Positions 33,784 to 40,854 of a DNA stretch of 40,854 nucleotides are shown piece by piece. This stretch comes from Candidatus Loosdrechtia aerotolerans (GTDB taxonomy: Bacteria > Planctomycetota > Brocadiia > Brocadiales > Brocadiaceae): assembly GCA_021646405.1 (NCBI GenBank), contig SOER01000029.1, positions 1-40,854 on the forward strand, written 5' to 3'. Numbering within the stretch: position 1 is the stretch's first letter; each line of letters starts with the position of its first letter. The translations under genes were made by a program, and so were the position numbers. The notes under the pieces are model-generated. The model saw only the letters and a list, made by a program, of their open reading frames with translations. It had not been told where the DNA came from and ran no database searches.

Positions 33784-35378
33784 AAAAAATTTTCAGAACC
33801 GGAAATCCTTATATATGGTTGACGGCTGGAACGCTGACGGTCTGTCTCTTGATGATATGTGGGTTAATTGTGCTCATTATGGTAAATGGGTTCGGCATAT
33901 TCTGGCCTCGCAGGATAGTTCAGTTTACCCTCCAGGATGGTACGGTAGCTTTGGGAGAGATTGCAAAACGGGAGTCTATCCCCCATCAAAAAAATGCTTA
34001 TCGTACAAAGCTGAAAGTTGGCAACAGGGATGTCTATGGGATGGACTTCAGGTGGATAGACAATGCAGATATTGTATCTCAGGATTATCCCGTGCATGTT
34101 TTAGCCTTTGAAAGGCGTGAGTGGGGCAATATGTATGGCTTTTTAAAGGGTTTAAGACAGGATGACGGTGTTAAACCCCTGAGCCTGAAAGGCATGGTGC
34201 CTTTGCTCAAAGAGAGCCAGAATCTTTACAAAAAGATACGGTATATAGAGAAAAAAGAAATTGGTGATATAAGCTACCGGATGGAAAAATCCCGTCTTGA
34301 GTTGAAACGTCTGATGCTGTTACGGCCATCCGAAAAAGTTCAAAAAAAGGTCTCGGTTGTAAGGACCAGTATGGACAATCTGGAAAAAACCTATCGGGAA
34401 AAAGAAGATGCGCTTGCAGGACTTTATTCGAAGGCAAGGGAAAAAGAGGTTGTTGTGCTCCTTGCGGACGGCAAGGAAAAGATTTTGCCTGTTTTTCAGA
34501 TTATCCGTATCTATGCCCCGAATGAGATGGGAATTCTTGCCAAAATGGGTTTTTATACAACAAAATTTTGGGAGTTTATCTGGGAAGAACCGAGGGAGGC
34601 GAATACAGAAGGTGGTGTGTTTCCCGCTATTTTTGGGACGGTTATGATGGTCCTGATCATGAGTATTGCAGTCGTTCCACTCGGTGTATTGACGGCGGTA
34701 TATCTCAAAGAATATGCCAGCGATAATTTTATTGCCAGGCTTGTCAGGATATCAGTGAGTAACCTGGCGGGCGTGCCATCTATCGTCTTTGGTGTTTTTG
34801 GCCTCGGTTTTTTTATCTATTTTATCGGGGGAGGTGTAGACAGATTGTTTTTCTCGGAAGCCCTGCCGACTCCTACTTTTGGAACAGGTGGAATTCTGTG
34901 GGCATCGCTTACCCTGGCGCTCATGACGGTACCGGTGGTTGTGGTGGCAACGGAGGAGGGTCTATCTGCTGTACCCATGTCCATACGAGAGGGCTCGTAT
35001 GCGCTTGGCGCTACCAAGATTGAAACCCTATGGAAAGTGGTGATTCCTCAGGCAACCCCTGGTATACTTACGGGTACTATTCTGGCTATGGCAAGGGCTG
35101 CCGGAGAGGTTGCACCCCTGATGATTACCGGTGTTGTGAAGCTGGCGCCCTCCCTGCCAATTGACAGTCACTTTCCCTATATCCATTTGGAGAGGAAATT
35201 TATGCACCTGGGGTTTCATATTTACGATGTCGGATTCCAATCGCCCAATGTGGAAGCGGCCATCCCCATGGTCTACACCACAACACTCGTTTTGCTCTTT
35301 ACGGTGCTTGTGTTAAACCTTACGGCCATTGTGGTGAGAAATAAGCTGAAGAGATGGTACAGCACAGGGGCGATGTAG
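33780..35378 (+). CDS. pstA: phosphate ABC transporter permease PstA, long form
   Basis: A 532-residue permease. One N-terminal helix (about 13-38) and a roughly 220-residue extracytoplasmic insertion with a coiled-coil part (about 140-215) precede the membrane core. The core contains the EAA-type loop (SIREGSYALGATKIETLWKVVIPQATPGILTG) that contacts PstB and ends with a helix and KRWYSTGAM. Normal PstA has about 280 residues. The start overlaps the pstC stop codon (ATGA). In a usual pst operon pstB follows at once; here an insertion sequence lies between. Confidence 0.93.
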   Translation: MKKIFRTGNPYIWLTAGTLTVCLLMICGLIVLIMVNGFGIFWPRRIVQFTLQDGTVALGEIAKRESIPHQKNAYRTKLKVGNRDVYGMDFRWIDNADIVSQDYPVHVLAFERREWGNMYGFLKGLRQDDGVKPLSLKGMVPLLKESQNLYKKIRYIEKKEIGDISYRMEKSRLELKRLMLLRPSEKVQKKVSVVRTSMDNLEKTYREKEDALAGLYSKAREKEVVVLLADGKEKILPVFQIIRIYAPNEMGILAKMGFYTTKFWEFIWEEPREANTEGGVFPAIFGTVMMVLIMSIAVVPLGVLTAVYLKEYASDNFIARLVRISVSNLAGVPSIVFGVFGLGFFIYFIGGGVDRLFFSEALPTPTFGTGGILWASLTLALMTVPVVVVATEEGLSAVPMSIREGSYALGATKIETLWKVVIPQATPGILTGTILAMARAAGEVAPLMITGVVKLAPSLPIDSHFPYIHLERKFMHLGFHIYDVGFQSPNVEAAIPMVYTTTLVLLFTVLVLNLTAIVVRNKLKRWYSTGAM

Positions 35379-35558
35379 AAGAATGACAATTTACCACAGT
35401 AATCTTGACTCGCAGAAATTTTAATTGCGGTTTCTCCTCTAGAAAGGGATAAAAAGGTGTGTAAAAACGCCTTTAACACACCCCTACCCTCTCAAGCAGG
35501 GATTTTCTGGGCGGTATTAATTTGACTGTCGTTGCAAACAGAGTGGTATAAATAAATA

Positions 35559-37007
35559 TTATTTGAAACGGAAATCAAGTTTAAAATTGTACAGCCATGG
35601 AATACGAGGGTCAATGTTTTCACTCATGAACTTTTGAGGAAGATATTCATAATGTTTTTTTAAGAGATGTACATTCGGTGCGTTATAGTAAGTAATAACA
35701 ATGGTATCATCCGTTACTCGTATATCTCCGTCCAAGCCGTTGAAGAGAGATTTTGCAAGATGGCTGGAATCCCATTGGACAATTGGTTCTCCGAGTCGTT
35801 GCCTGAGTTGGTGAATAGAGGCCTGTGCGATCAATGCCAATGTCATATGTCCGTATCGGATATTGATGTTGGTTGTGCCAGCCCGAGACCAACCCAGGGC
35901 CTGATTTGCATTGAAAAATTCTTCAACGTGCCAGCGACTTGGGTAATGAAGGGTCAGATCGTCTACTTCTTGACGGTCTGCAGTTGAGAGAAATGCTTTA
36001 TATTGATACTGATCGGGTTTTTCTCCGCAGCGTTGAGTAATTTGGTACAAGGGCATCTGAAGACTACCGTTTCCTGGGTTATAGGGGCTCTTATGTGTAG
36101 CAAAGCCAGCCCATCCGGGAACAAACTGTTCGTGGGGGATATTTTTGAGTTTCTTTTTCAGTGCTGGTTGATTGGGTAATTGGACTAATAAATCAAAATG
36201 ACTCCGATTATGGATATTGTTGATTACATCTACGGTGAAATGTTCACCGTCCGCTACTACAAGAGATTTGTTTTGCTGGGGACTGAGGATGGCGGAGGCT
36301 AAATCGAGAAGTTCCGGGGTTGCCTGGGAGACTGTCTTTGAGGCTGTACCCGTGGTAAAGCAGAGCGGTTGTTTGTTGAAGGTATCGAGGCAGAAAAAGG
36401 TTTGCGCCATTTTGATTGGTTTTGGTGCTTTATCAGTTTGGTGGCGACGCATTTGGCGTTTACTGTAAGAAGGTATCCGGTGAGGATCAATAGCAAGTAC
36501 CTGCGCATTGTAGTGGCCACTGGCTCGTCGAATCTTTCCCAGGGCAATTTGTAAGGCTTGCGCTTCTGCCACGGTATGAGCATTGAGGAGTTCGTGTATA
36601 GCCTTGTCGGTTGCCACAAATGGTAATCCATTGGCCAGTTCGAAGCCTTTTTGACTTAAAGAGCGTGCCTGTCGTACACCAGTAACGCACAAGGCGGCCT
36701 CGTGTACCAGTTGAAGAGCCAGGCGCGGTTCGACCTGCGGTGTGGATTTCCTGGTCCATCCACAGAGCAGGTCCCATGTGCCTATGCGGAGATGCTCTGG
36801 TATAAGGAGCCAGATACCAACCATGGTACCGGAAACTTTATTGGCCAAAAGTTGCCTGATGCCCCGTTCAATACTGGTGGTATCGCACGGCTCAAGCCGG
36901 CATCGTGTTTTCGTGCGATGGGTATCAACCTTCTGGTCTGTCCGATCAGGTCGATAGGTGTATAGTTTTTTTTTGTAAACCGAATTGTTCAATGATACGT
37001 TCAACAC
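35559..37007 (-). CDS. DDE transposase, main frame of the IS
   Basis: An open frame of 482 residues. Catalytic candidates are Asp174 (VLAIDPHR), Asp253 (LVVADGEHF) and Glu362 in YPSRWHVEEFF; Tyr355-x2-Arg358-x3-Glu362 fits the YREK-like signature of IS4-type enzymes. The first residues (to about 12) are probably not native. The natural product should be a fusion with the HTH frame across the A9 run (36966-36974), because the sequence after the run continues that protein in the +1 frame. Exact IS family not determined. Confidence 0.8.
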   Translation of the reverse strand: MLNVSLNNSVYKKKLYTYRPDRTDQKVDTHRTKTRCRLEPCDTTSIERGIRQLLANKVSGTMVGIWLLIPEHLRIGTWDLLCGWTRKSTPQVEPRLALQLVHEAALCVTGVRQARSLSQKGFELANGLPFVATDKAIHELLNAHTVAEAQALQIALGKIRRASGHYNAQVLAIDPHRIPSYSKRQMRRHQTDKAPKPIKMAQTFFCLDTFNKQPLCFTTGTASKTVSQATPELLDLASAILSPQQNKSLVVADGEHFTVDVINNIHNRSHFDLLVQLPNQPALKKKLKNIPHEQFVPGWAGFATHKSPYNPGNGSLQMPLYQITQRCGEKPDQYQYKAFLSTADRQEVDDLTLHYPSRWHVEEFFNANQALGWSRAGTTNINIRYGHMTLALIAQASIHQLRQRLGEPIVQWDSSHLAKSLFNGLDGDIRVTDDTIVITYYNAPNVHLLKKHYEYLPQKFMSENIDPRIPWLYNFKLDFRFK

Positions 37008-37374
37008 TTCGTGTGCTGATGGGGAAATGGCATTGGTTTATCTTTTGTGCAATGATTTCTACGGAAGCATCTGAATCGAGGAAACGATGGCGAATTACTT
37101 GTCGTACGACTTCATCGGTTCTTCTGTAATTTGATTGCGGCCCTCTTTTTTTACTTTGAAGTGCTAGGGCGCCTTGCTGAGAATAGAGGGTAAGGAGTTG
37201 GAAATAGCGCTGTTTGGAGTATCCGTATTTTTCGGAGGCACGCGTTGGTCCAAGACCTTCGCATTCACCTTCATAGAGCATGGCCAGTTTGGAGGTAATT
37301 TCGTCTTCCTTTGGTACCGTGATTGACCCGGCAGGTCCGACAAGTATGATATTTTGTTTTTCGATTTGCAACAT
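36946..37374 (-). CDS. HTH frame of the IS (N-terminal part of the transposase)
   Basis: 142 residues with a helix-turn-helix region (GPTRASEKYGYSKQRYFQLL) and a second one near the C-terminus (ISTRSVERIIEQFGL), typical of transposon end-binding domains. AGGAGG lies 6-7 bases before the ATG at 37374. It overlaps the DDE frame by 62 bp and runs into a run of nine A (36966-36974). With eight A the two frames would join, suggesting slippage or a recent frameshift. Confidence 0.7.
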   Translation of the reverse strand: MLQIEKQNIILVGPAGSITVPKEDEITSKLAMLYEGECEGLGPTRASEKYGYSKQRYFQLLTLYSQQGALALQSKKRGPQSNYRRTDEVVRQVIRHRFLDSDASVEIIAQKINQCHFPISTRSVERIIEQFGLQKKTIHLST

Positions 37375-37664
37375 ATATAGCTCCTCCTGTATTTTAGGAT
37401 AGAGGGATACCCTGATACATTGGAAGGGGATTATACCGCATAGGGCAAAGATAGTCAAATTAAATATGGCGGTACAAGGGGAATACAAATGTATTACAGC
37501 AAGGATAATGTAAGCAATTATAGAGATTGGTCGGCGAATAAATTTAAATATACCGCCATATTTAATTAGACCCTGGCAGTGAGAACAAGCGATGCGTTAC
37601 TTTATTACAAAGGGTAGATAATTGGCTGGGGGTTCTGATGTCAAATTAATACCGCCCAGAAAAT

Positions 37665-37815
37665 GCCTGCCAAGGAGGGGATTTAGGGGTGGGTAAAAAA
37701 GTCGTTGGGTTTTGCAGTTTAAAACCCAACCCAATTAAATTGTGCGGAGCAAAGCGACGAAGCAATCTCAAACGAGGATTGCTTTGCTATCGCTCGCATG
37801 ACAATCGCATGCCAA
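37665..37815. repeat. palindrome cluster between IS and pstB
   Basis: Includes the right half of the C/G-rich palindrome (GGAGGGGATTTAGGGGTGGG), a hairpin GTTGGGTTTT/AAAACCCAAC, and an imperfect hairpin with AAGCAATC/GATTGCTT arms. The left half of the first element is at 35471-35500 on the other side of the IS. Confidence 0.55.
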
Positions 37816-37834
37816 CTTATTAGAAACGTTTACC

Positions 37835-38620
37835 ATGATTATGGAAAAAGAGAGCATAACAGTCCCAGAACCGATCGTTAATATCATAGACCTGGTCCTT
37901 TATTATGGCAAAACGAAGGCGTTGAAAGGGATAAACCTGGATGTTTCAAAAAAAAAGATAACCTCTTTTATCGGTCCGTCCGGGTGCGGGAAGTCCACAT
38001 TAATCCGGTGTTTGAACCGTCTGAACGATCTTATAGAAAGCGTAACAATTGAAGGGAGTATCAAAATAGACGGCAGGGATATCTATGATCCTGCAATTGA
38101 TGTTACTGATCTCAGAAGAAGAGTTGGCATGGTCTTTCAAAAGCCTAATCCTTTTCCAAAAACCATTTATGAAAATGTAATATTTGGTCCCAGGATTGTG
38201 GGGATTAAGAAAAGGGGTGTACTGGACGAAATTTGCGAAAAGGCGCTGAAAAAGGCAGCCCTCTGGGAAGAAGTAAAAGAGAGGCTCCATACGAATGCCC
38301 TCGACCTTTCCGGCGGCCAGCAACAGCGAATTTGTATTGCCAGGGCGATAGCCATGGAACCCGAGATTATCCTCCTTGACGAACCATGCTCTGCCCTCGA
38401 CCCCATTGCCACAGCTAAGATAGAGGATATGCTCGTGGAACTCAAAAAGGATTATACCGTTATCATTGTCACTCATAATATGCAGCAGGCAGCCAGGATA
38501 TCGGACTTCACAGGCTTCTTTATGCTTGGAGAACTTGTTGAGTTTAACGTTACCACCGGGATATTCACGAACCCACGGGAAAAACAGACGGAAGACTATA
38601 TTACGGGGAGGTTTGGGTAA
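37835..38620 (+). CDS. pstB: phosphate ABC transporter ATP-binding protein
   Basis: A 261-residue ABC ATPase. Walker [10 protein letters not shown] (about 47-55), Q-loop [16 protein letters not shown] (a PstB hallmark), signature LSGGQQQR, Walker [14 protein letters not shown] and the H-loop ([13 protein letters not shown]). It energises PstCA. No strong ribosome site is seen before the ATG. It is cut off from pstA by the IS and palindromes, so it may depend on read-through or a promoter in the 37665-37834 gap; none is obvious. Confidence 0.96.
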   Translation: MIMEKESITVPEPIVNIIDLVLYYGKTKALKGINLDVSKKKITSFIGPSGCGKSTLIRCLNRLNDLIESVTIEGSIKIDGRDIYDPAIDVTDLRRRVGMVFQKPNPFPKTIYENVIFGPRIVGIKKRGVLDEICEKALKKAALWEEVKERLHTNALDLSGGQQQRICIARAIAMEPEIILLDEPCSALDPIATAKIEDMLVELKKDYTVIIVTHNMQQAARISDFTGFFMLGELVEFNVTTGIFTNPREKQTEDYITGRFG

Positions 38621-38704
38621 ATTTGCTGTAAGAAGTTTCCTGCTGGACGCGGATGAACGCAGATAGATACGTATGTTTATAGTAGAGGTTTAAGATTTTA
38701 AACC

Positions 38705-38830
38705 CCTAACCCGAATGGATCGGAAGAGACAAAATCCGAAGCACGAAATTTGTGAGCTAACCCTGTCAGGGTTTAAAACCCTGACAGGGTTAATATTCAT
38801 ATTTTTGCTAAAAATGTCAAAATTTTTTTT
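38705..38830. repeat. composite intergenic repeat, copy B, enclosing a 35-bp palindrome
   Basis: Arms as in copy A (4125-4216). The enclosed palindrome at 38758-38792 is different: 17-bp perfect arms (TAACCCTGTCAGGGTTT) around one base, plus about 27 bp of extra sequence before it. It lies between pstB and phoU. Confidence 0.75.
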
Positions 38831-38894
38831 ATAAGATATATTATGTATCTGTGAAAATCTGTGTCCTGTTTTAAAATAAAAATGAGGAGAAACC

Positions 38895-39560
38895 ATGACA
38901 CGTGAGGCCTATCACAAGGCATTAAAAAATCTTGAGGACGAAGTGCTGCAGATGGGGGAGATGGTGGCAAACGCCATAAGAAACTCTGTGGAGTCGTTAC
39001 AAAAAAGGGATATAAATGCATCCAGGGAGATCATAAAGAACGATCTTCTCATAAATAAAAAACGGTTTGATATTGAAGAAAAGTGTATTTTGCTTATTGC
39101 CACACAACAACCCATGGCGGTTGATTTGAGGGAGTTGACTTCTATCTTAAGCATAGTAACGGATCTCGAACGCATGGGTGACCATGCAGAGGGGATTGCA
39201 AAGATAAACATTTTAATGGGTAGCGAGCCGTTGGTAAAGCCTCTGATAGATATTCCCAGGATGGCCGATATAGGGCTATCCATGCTTGACAAATGCCTTA
39301 AGGCATTTATTGATAGAGATACGGAGACGGCAAGACGTATCTGCAATGAGGATGATCAGGTGGATGCCCTTCATGACCAGATTTACAGGGAGCTCCTGGT
39401 ACTCATGATGGAGAATCATCGGATAATCCGCATGGCTACCTATCTTACCTGGGTGTCCCACAATCTGGAACGCATTGCTGACAGGGTTACTAATATTGCA
39501 GAAAGGATTGTCTTTATGGTCACAGGGAAGATGGAAGAGATAAACGTGTCGAAGTATTAG
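38895..39560 (+). CDS. phoU: phosphate signalling/transport regulator PhoU
   Basis: A 221-residue all-helical protein with two PhoU three-helix repeats. Metal-binding motifs are visible, including DLERMGDHAEGIAK in the first half and NLERIADRVTNIAER in the second ([E/D]xxxD type). PhoU links the Pst transporter to the histidine kinase PhoR and keeps the Pho regulon off when phosphate is plentiful. GAGGAG precedes the ATG. It follows pstB across a 274-bp gap with the composite repeat. phoR and phoB are not in the window. Confidence 0.95.
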   Translation: MTREAYHKALKNLEDEVLQMGEMVANAIRNSVESLQKRDINASREIIKNDLLINKKRFDIEEKCILLIATQQPMAVDLRELTSILSIVTDLERMGDHAEGIAKINILMGSEPLVKPLIDIPRMADIGLSMLDKCLKAFIDRDTETARRICNEDDQVDALHDQIYRELLVLMMENHRIIRMATYLTWVSHNLERIADRVTNIAERIVFMVTGKMEEINVSKY

Positions 39561-39747
39561 TCTTGTTGTGATTGTTTCTGATTGTGAATAAAATCGGCTC
39601 GATTTTCAGTACCTCCATACTGATGTTGCCCAAAAAGTTTCAAAAAACGATTTTGGTATACAACATGTAGCGCGAAGTTCACTTCGCTTTACTTATAGTG
39701 TACAGGTAAAGTATGGGCAGAAATTTTTGGAGATTCCCAAAACGTTT

Positions 39748-39772
39748 CGGTTCAACCTACAAGATTGAACCG
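39748..39772. repeat. GGTTCAA-type palindrome, copy 6
   Basis: CGGTTCAACCT and AGATTGAACCG arms around ACA, with one mismatch. It sits in the gap 39561-39939 between the convergent phoU and porin genes; nothing else is seen there. Confidence 0.65.
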
Positions 39773-39939
39773 GCAAAAGAGTATTTCATTTTCAAGTTTC
39801 ATTCTATAAAAGTAATGCTTCGGCACAGAGGTAGAGTTTTGCATGCTGCCCGGCAGAACAGTATGCTTGCCAGAGGGTTCCACTGCCTAATGATCCGCTC
39901 CATAACTGTTAAGTCTTGCACGCTTATTGGCAGTAAAAA

Positions 39940-40854
39940 TTAAAATATCATTTGATATTGTAGTTTGAATCTGTTTTCGTTTTCATCCGTCTCTGTGGTA
40001 TCAGTTACGAAGTGACTCATGTCGGCCTGTATCTTTGAGCGATGGCCCCTGAAGTAATAATTGATACCATCCGCATACTCCTTCTGGACATCATCCGGCA
40101 TATCATTGTCAGGGTCAAGCAAAGAGTAACGGGCTGCAAGTTCTAGTTTTTGGGGAAGTACAAAATACCCTGCCTGGGTATAGAAACCGTCAGAAGTTAT
40201 TGAGTCGCCATTATCCTCAGGGTCATTTTTCCTTATGTAATATTCACTATCCCAGGTAAACCCTCTGTATCTCATACCCAGGTCAACGTTACCCATGATG
40301 GAATCGGTATCCGCCAGCTTTCTATCTCTCTCCTTTGCATTACTGACCACAGATGCACCCATTACGGCCTTAAATTGCTCTTCATATTTCAGGTCAGTCT
40401 CATCCCAACCCGTTGCCAAATTATAAGAATTATACCATCCAAAAGGATAATACCGTGCGGTAAGCACATACAGGAGTTCATTGTCGATATTTTCATCCTT
40501 TCCGAGTACCTTTGAGGGATTCTGACCAACACCGCGGAAAACGGCTGCGTGATATTCCATATGGCCATCAAATGGTCGTCCAAAGATATCCAGGCCATAA
40601 TCACGGTCCTGCTTAAAGGCATCGCTGGCAATGGACCTGTCCTGGAACAGGAGTTTAAAACCCGATGAATTCCATTGACGGTTGGCCGGTACCTTAAAAT
40701 ACCCGGTCTTTATATTTAATTCCTCCAGGGGTGACCACCAGACATAATAATCCCTCAGATTTACCTCAAAGCTGTCGCCATCGATTTCCACGTAATAATT
40801 CACATCCTTGCTATAGATATTACCACCAAAGCAGAGTCTTGCCCTGCGCACATC
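39940..40854 (-). CDS. phosphate-selective porin (OprP/OprO family), second copy, 5' part outside window
   Basis: The frame is open to the window edge; about 304 C-terminal residues are visible. It is clearly a paralogue of the porin at 28512: NIYSKDVNYYVEIDGDSFEV, GYFKVPANRQ, LLFQDRSIASDAFKQDRDYG and the final LQYQMIF align almost residue by residue. The N-terminus with signal peptide and coiled coil lies beyond base 40854. The two copies flank the pst operon in opposite orientation. Differences cluster in putative loops (for example GVGQNPSKVLGKDEN). Confidence 0.9.
   Translation of the reverse strand, partial: DVRRARLCFGGNIYSKDVNYYVEIDGDSFEVNLRDYYVWWSPLEELNIKTGYFKVPANRQWNSSGFKLLFQDRSIASDAFKQDRDYGLDIFGRPFDGHMEYHAAVFRGVGQNPSKVLGKDENIDNELLYVLTARYYPFGWYNSYNLATGWDETDLKYEEQFKAVMGASVVSNAKERDRKLADTDSIMGNVDLGMRYRGFTWDSEYYIRKNDPEDNGDSITSDGFYTQAGYFVLPQKLELAARYSLLDPDNDMPDDVQKEYADGINYYFRGHRSKIQADMSHFVTDTTETDENENRFKLQYQMIF

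Larger units (their letters stand above)
35502..37664 (-). mobile_element. insertion sequence of about 2.16 kb with 25-bp perfect terminal inverted repeats
   Basis: The left end 35502-35526 (ATTTTCTGGGCGGTATTAATT plus TGAC; key core CTGGGCGGTATT) is exactly inverted at 37640-37664. The element contains an HTH frame and a DDE transposase frame on the minus strand. Inside the right end there is another inverted pair (arms ATTAAATATGGCGGTA, near 37457 and 37550). No target duplication is clear: the flanks GCAGGG and GCCTGCC are the two halves of a pre-existing C/G-rich palindrome. It separates pstA from pstB. Confidence 0.85.

Noticed and set aside
1-40854. CRISPR arrays, tRNA or rRNA genes
   Set aside because: The repeats seen are dispersed palindromes without regular spacers, and no tRNA cloverleaf or rRNA segment was recognised by eye.

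Overview
The window is a stretch of bacterial chromosome with moderate G+C and long AT-rich intergenic gaps full of palindromes. Gene content fits a planctomycete of the anammox type (Brocadiales). That is an inference from the overall look of the proteins (long two-half M16 peptidase, GGG-type MurD, monohaem cytochrome lipoprotein, many palindromic intergenic repeats). No rRNA or other marker gene is present, so taxonomy is not proven.

Layout. 1-3.8 kb: the end of corA, a tiny zinc-ribbon protein and a large M16 metallopeptidase, each followed by a GGTTCAA-type palindrome. 3.8-9.5 kb: an accessory zone with an integrase 3' remnant, a small zinc-binding protein, a broken hicB, a pseudo-receiver, a VWA/OmpA lipoprotein, a Fic/antitoxin pair between imperfect direct repeats, a VapBC pair and a truncated REP-associated transposase. 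9.5-16.5 kb: housekeeping genes bioA-murD, an ATP-grasp acyl-CoA synthetase subunit, hflX, and panD-lgt plus a cytochrome c lipoprotein on the other strand.

16.6-40.8 kb is dominated by phosphate. Four promoter regions carry the same device: four TTAAYA-like hexamers repeated every 11 bp, with a -10 hexamer starting exactly 10 bases after the last repeat ends. I read these as Pho boxes (PhoP/PhoB operators). They precede (1) a zinc-ribbon gene and a CheW-like gene, (2) a long co-directional cluster: a 22-residue-repeat protein, a P-type cation ATPase with an N-terminal HMA-like domain, a divergent MetK homologue lacking key acidic residues, an MgtE-like CBS transporter, a DUF3562-like protein, a stand-alone HMA-like protein and a DUF445 protein, (3) a degenerate EAL protein, and (4) a cyclic-nucleotide-binding protein without a DNA-binding domain. 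Then come an OprP/OprO-type porin, a small secreted protein, pstS-pstC-pstA, a 2.16-kb insertion sequence, pstB, phoU and, convergent, a second porin cut by the window edge.

How it may work together: porins, PstSCAB and PhoU form a normal high-affinity phosphate uptake and sensing set. The ATPase/MgtE/HMA/MetK-like/22-mer cluster would add divalent-cation handling and an uncharacterised envelope or stress component to the same starvation response. The EAL, cNMP and CheW-like proteins would link it to signalling. This cluster under a conserved Pho promoter is the best candidate here for an undescribed system.
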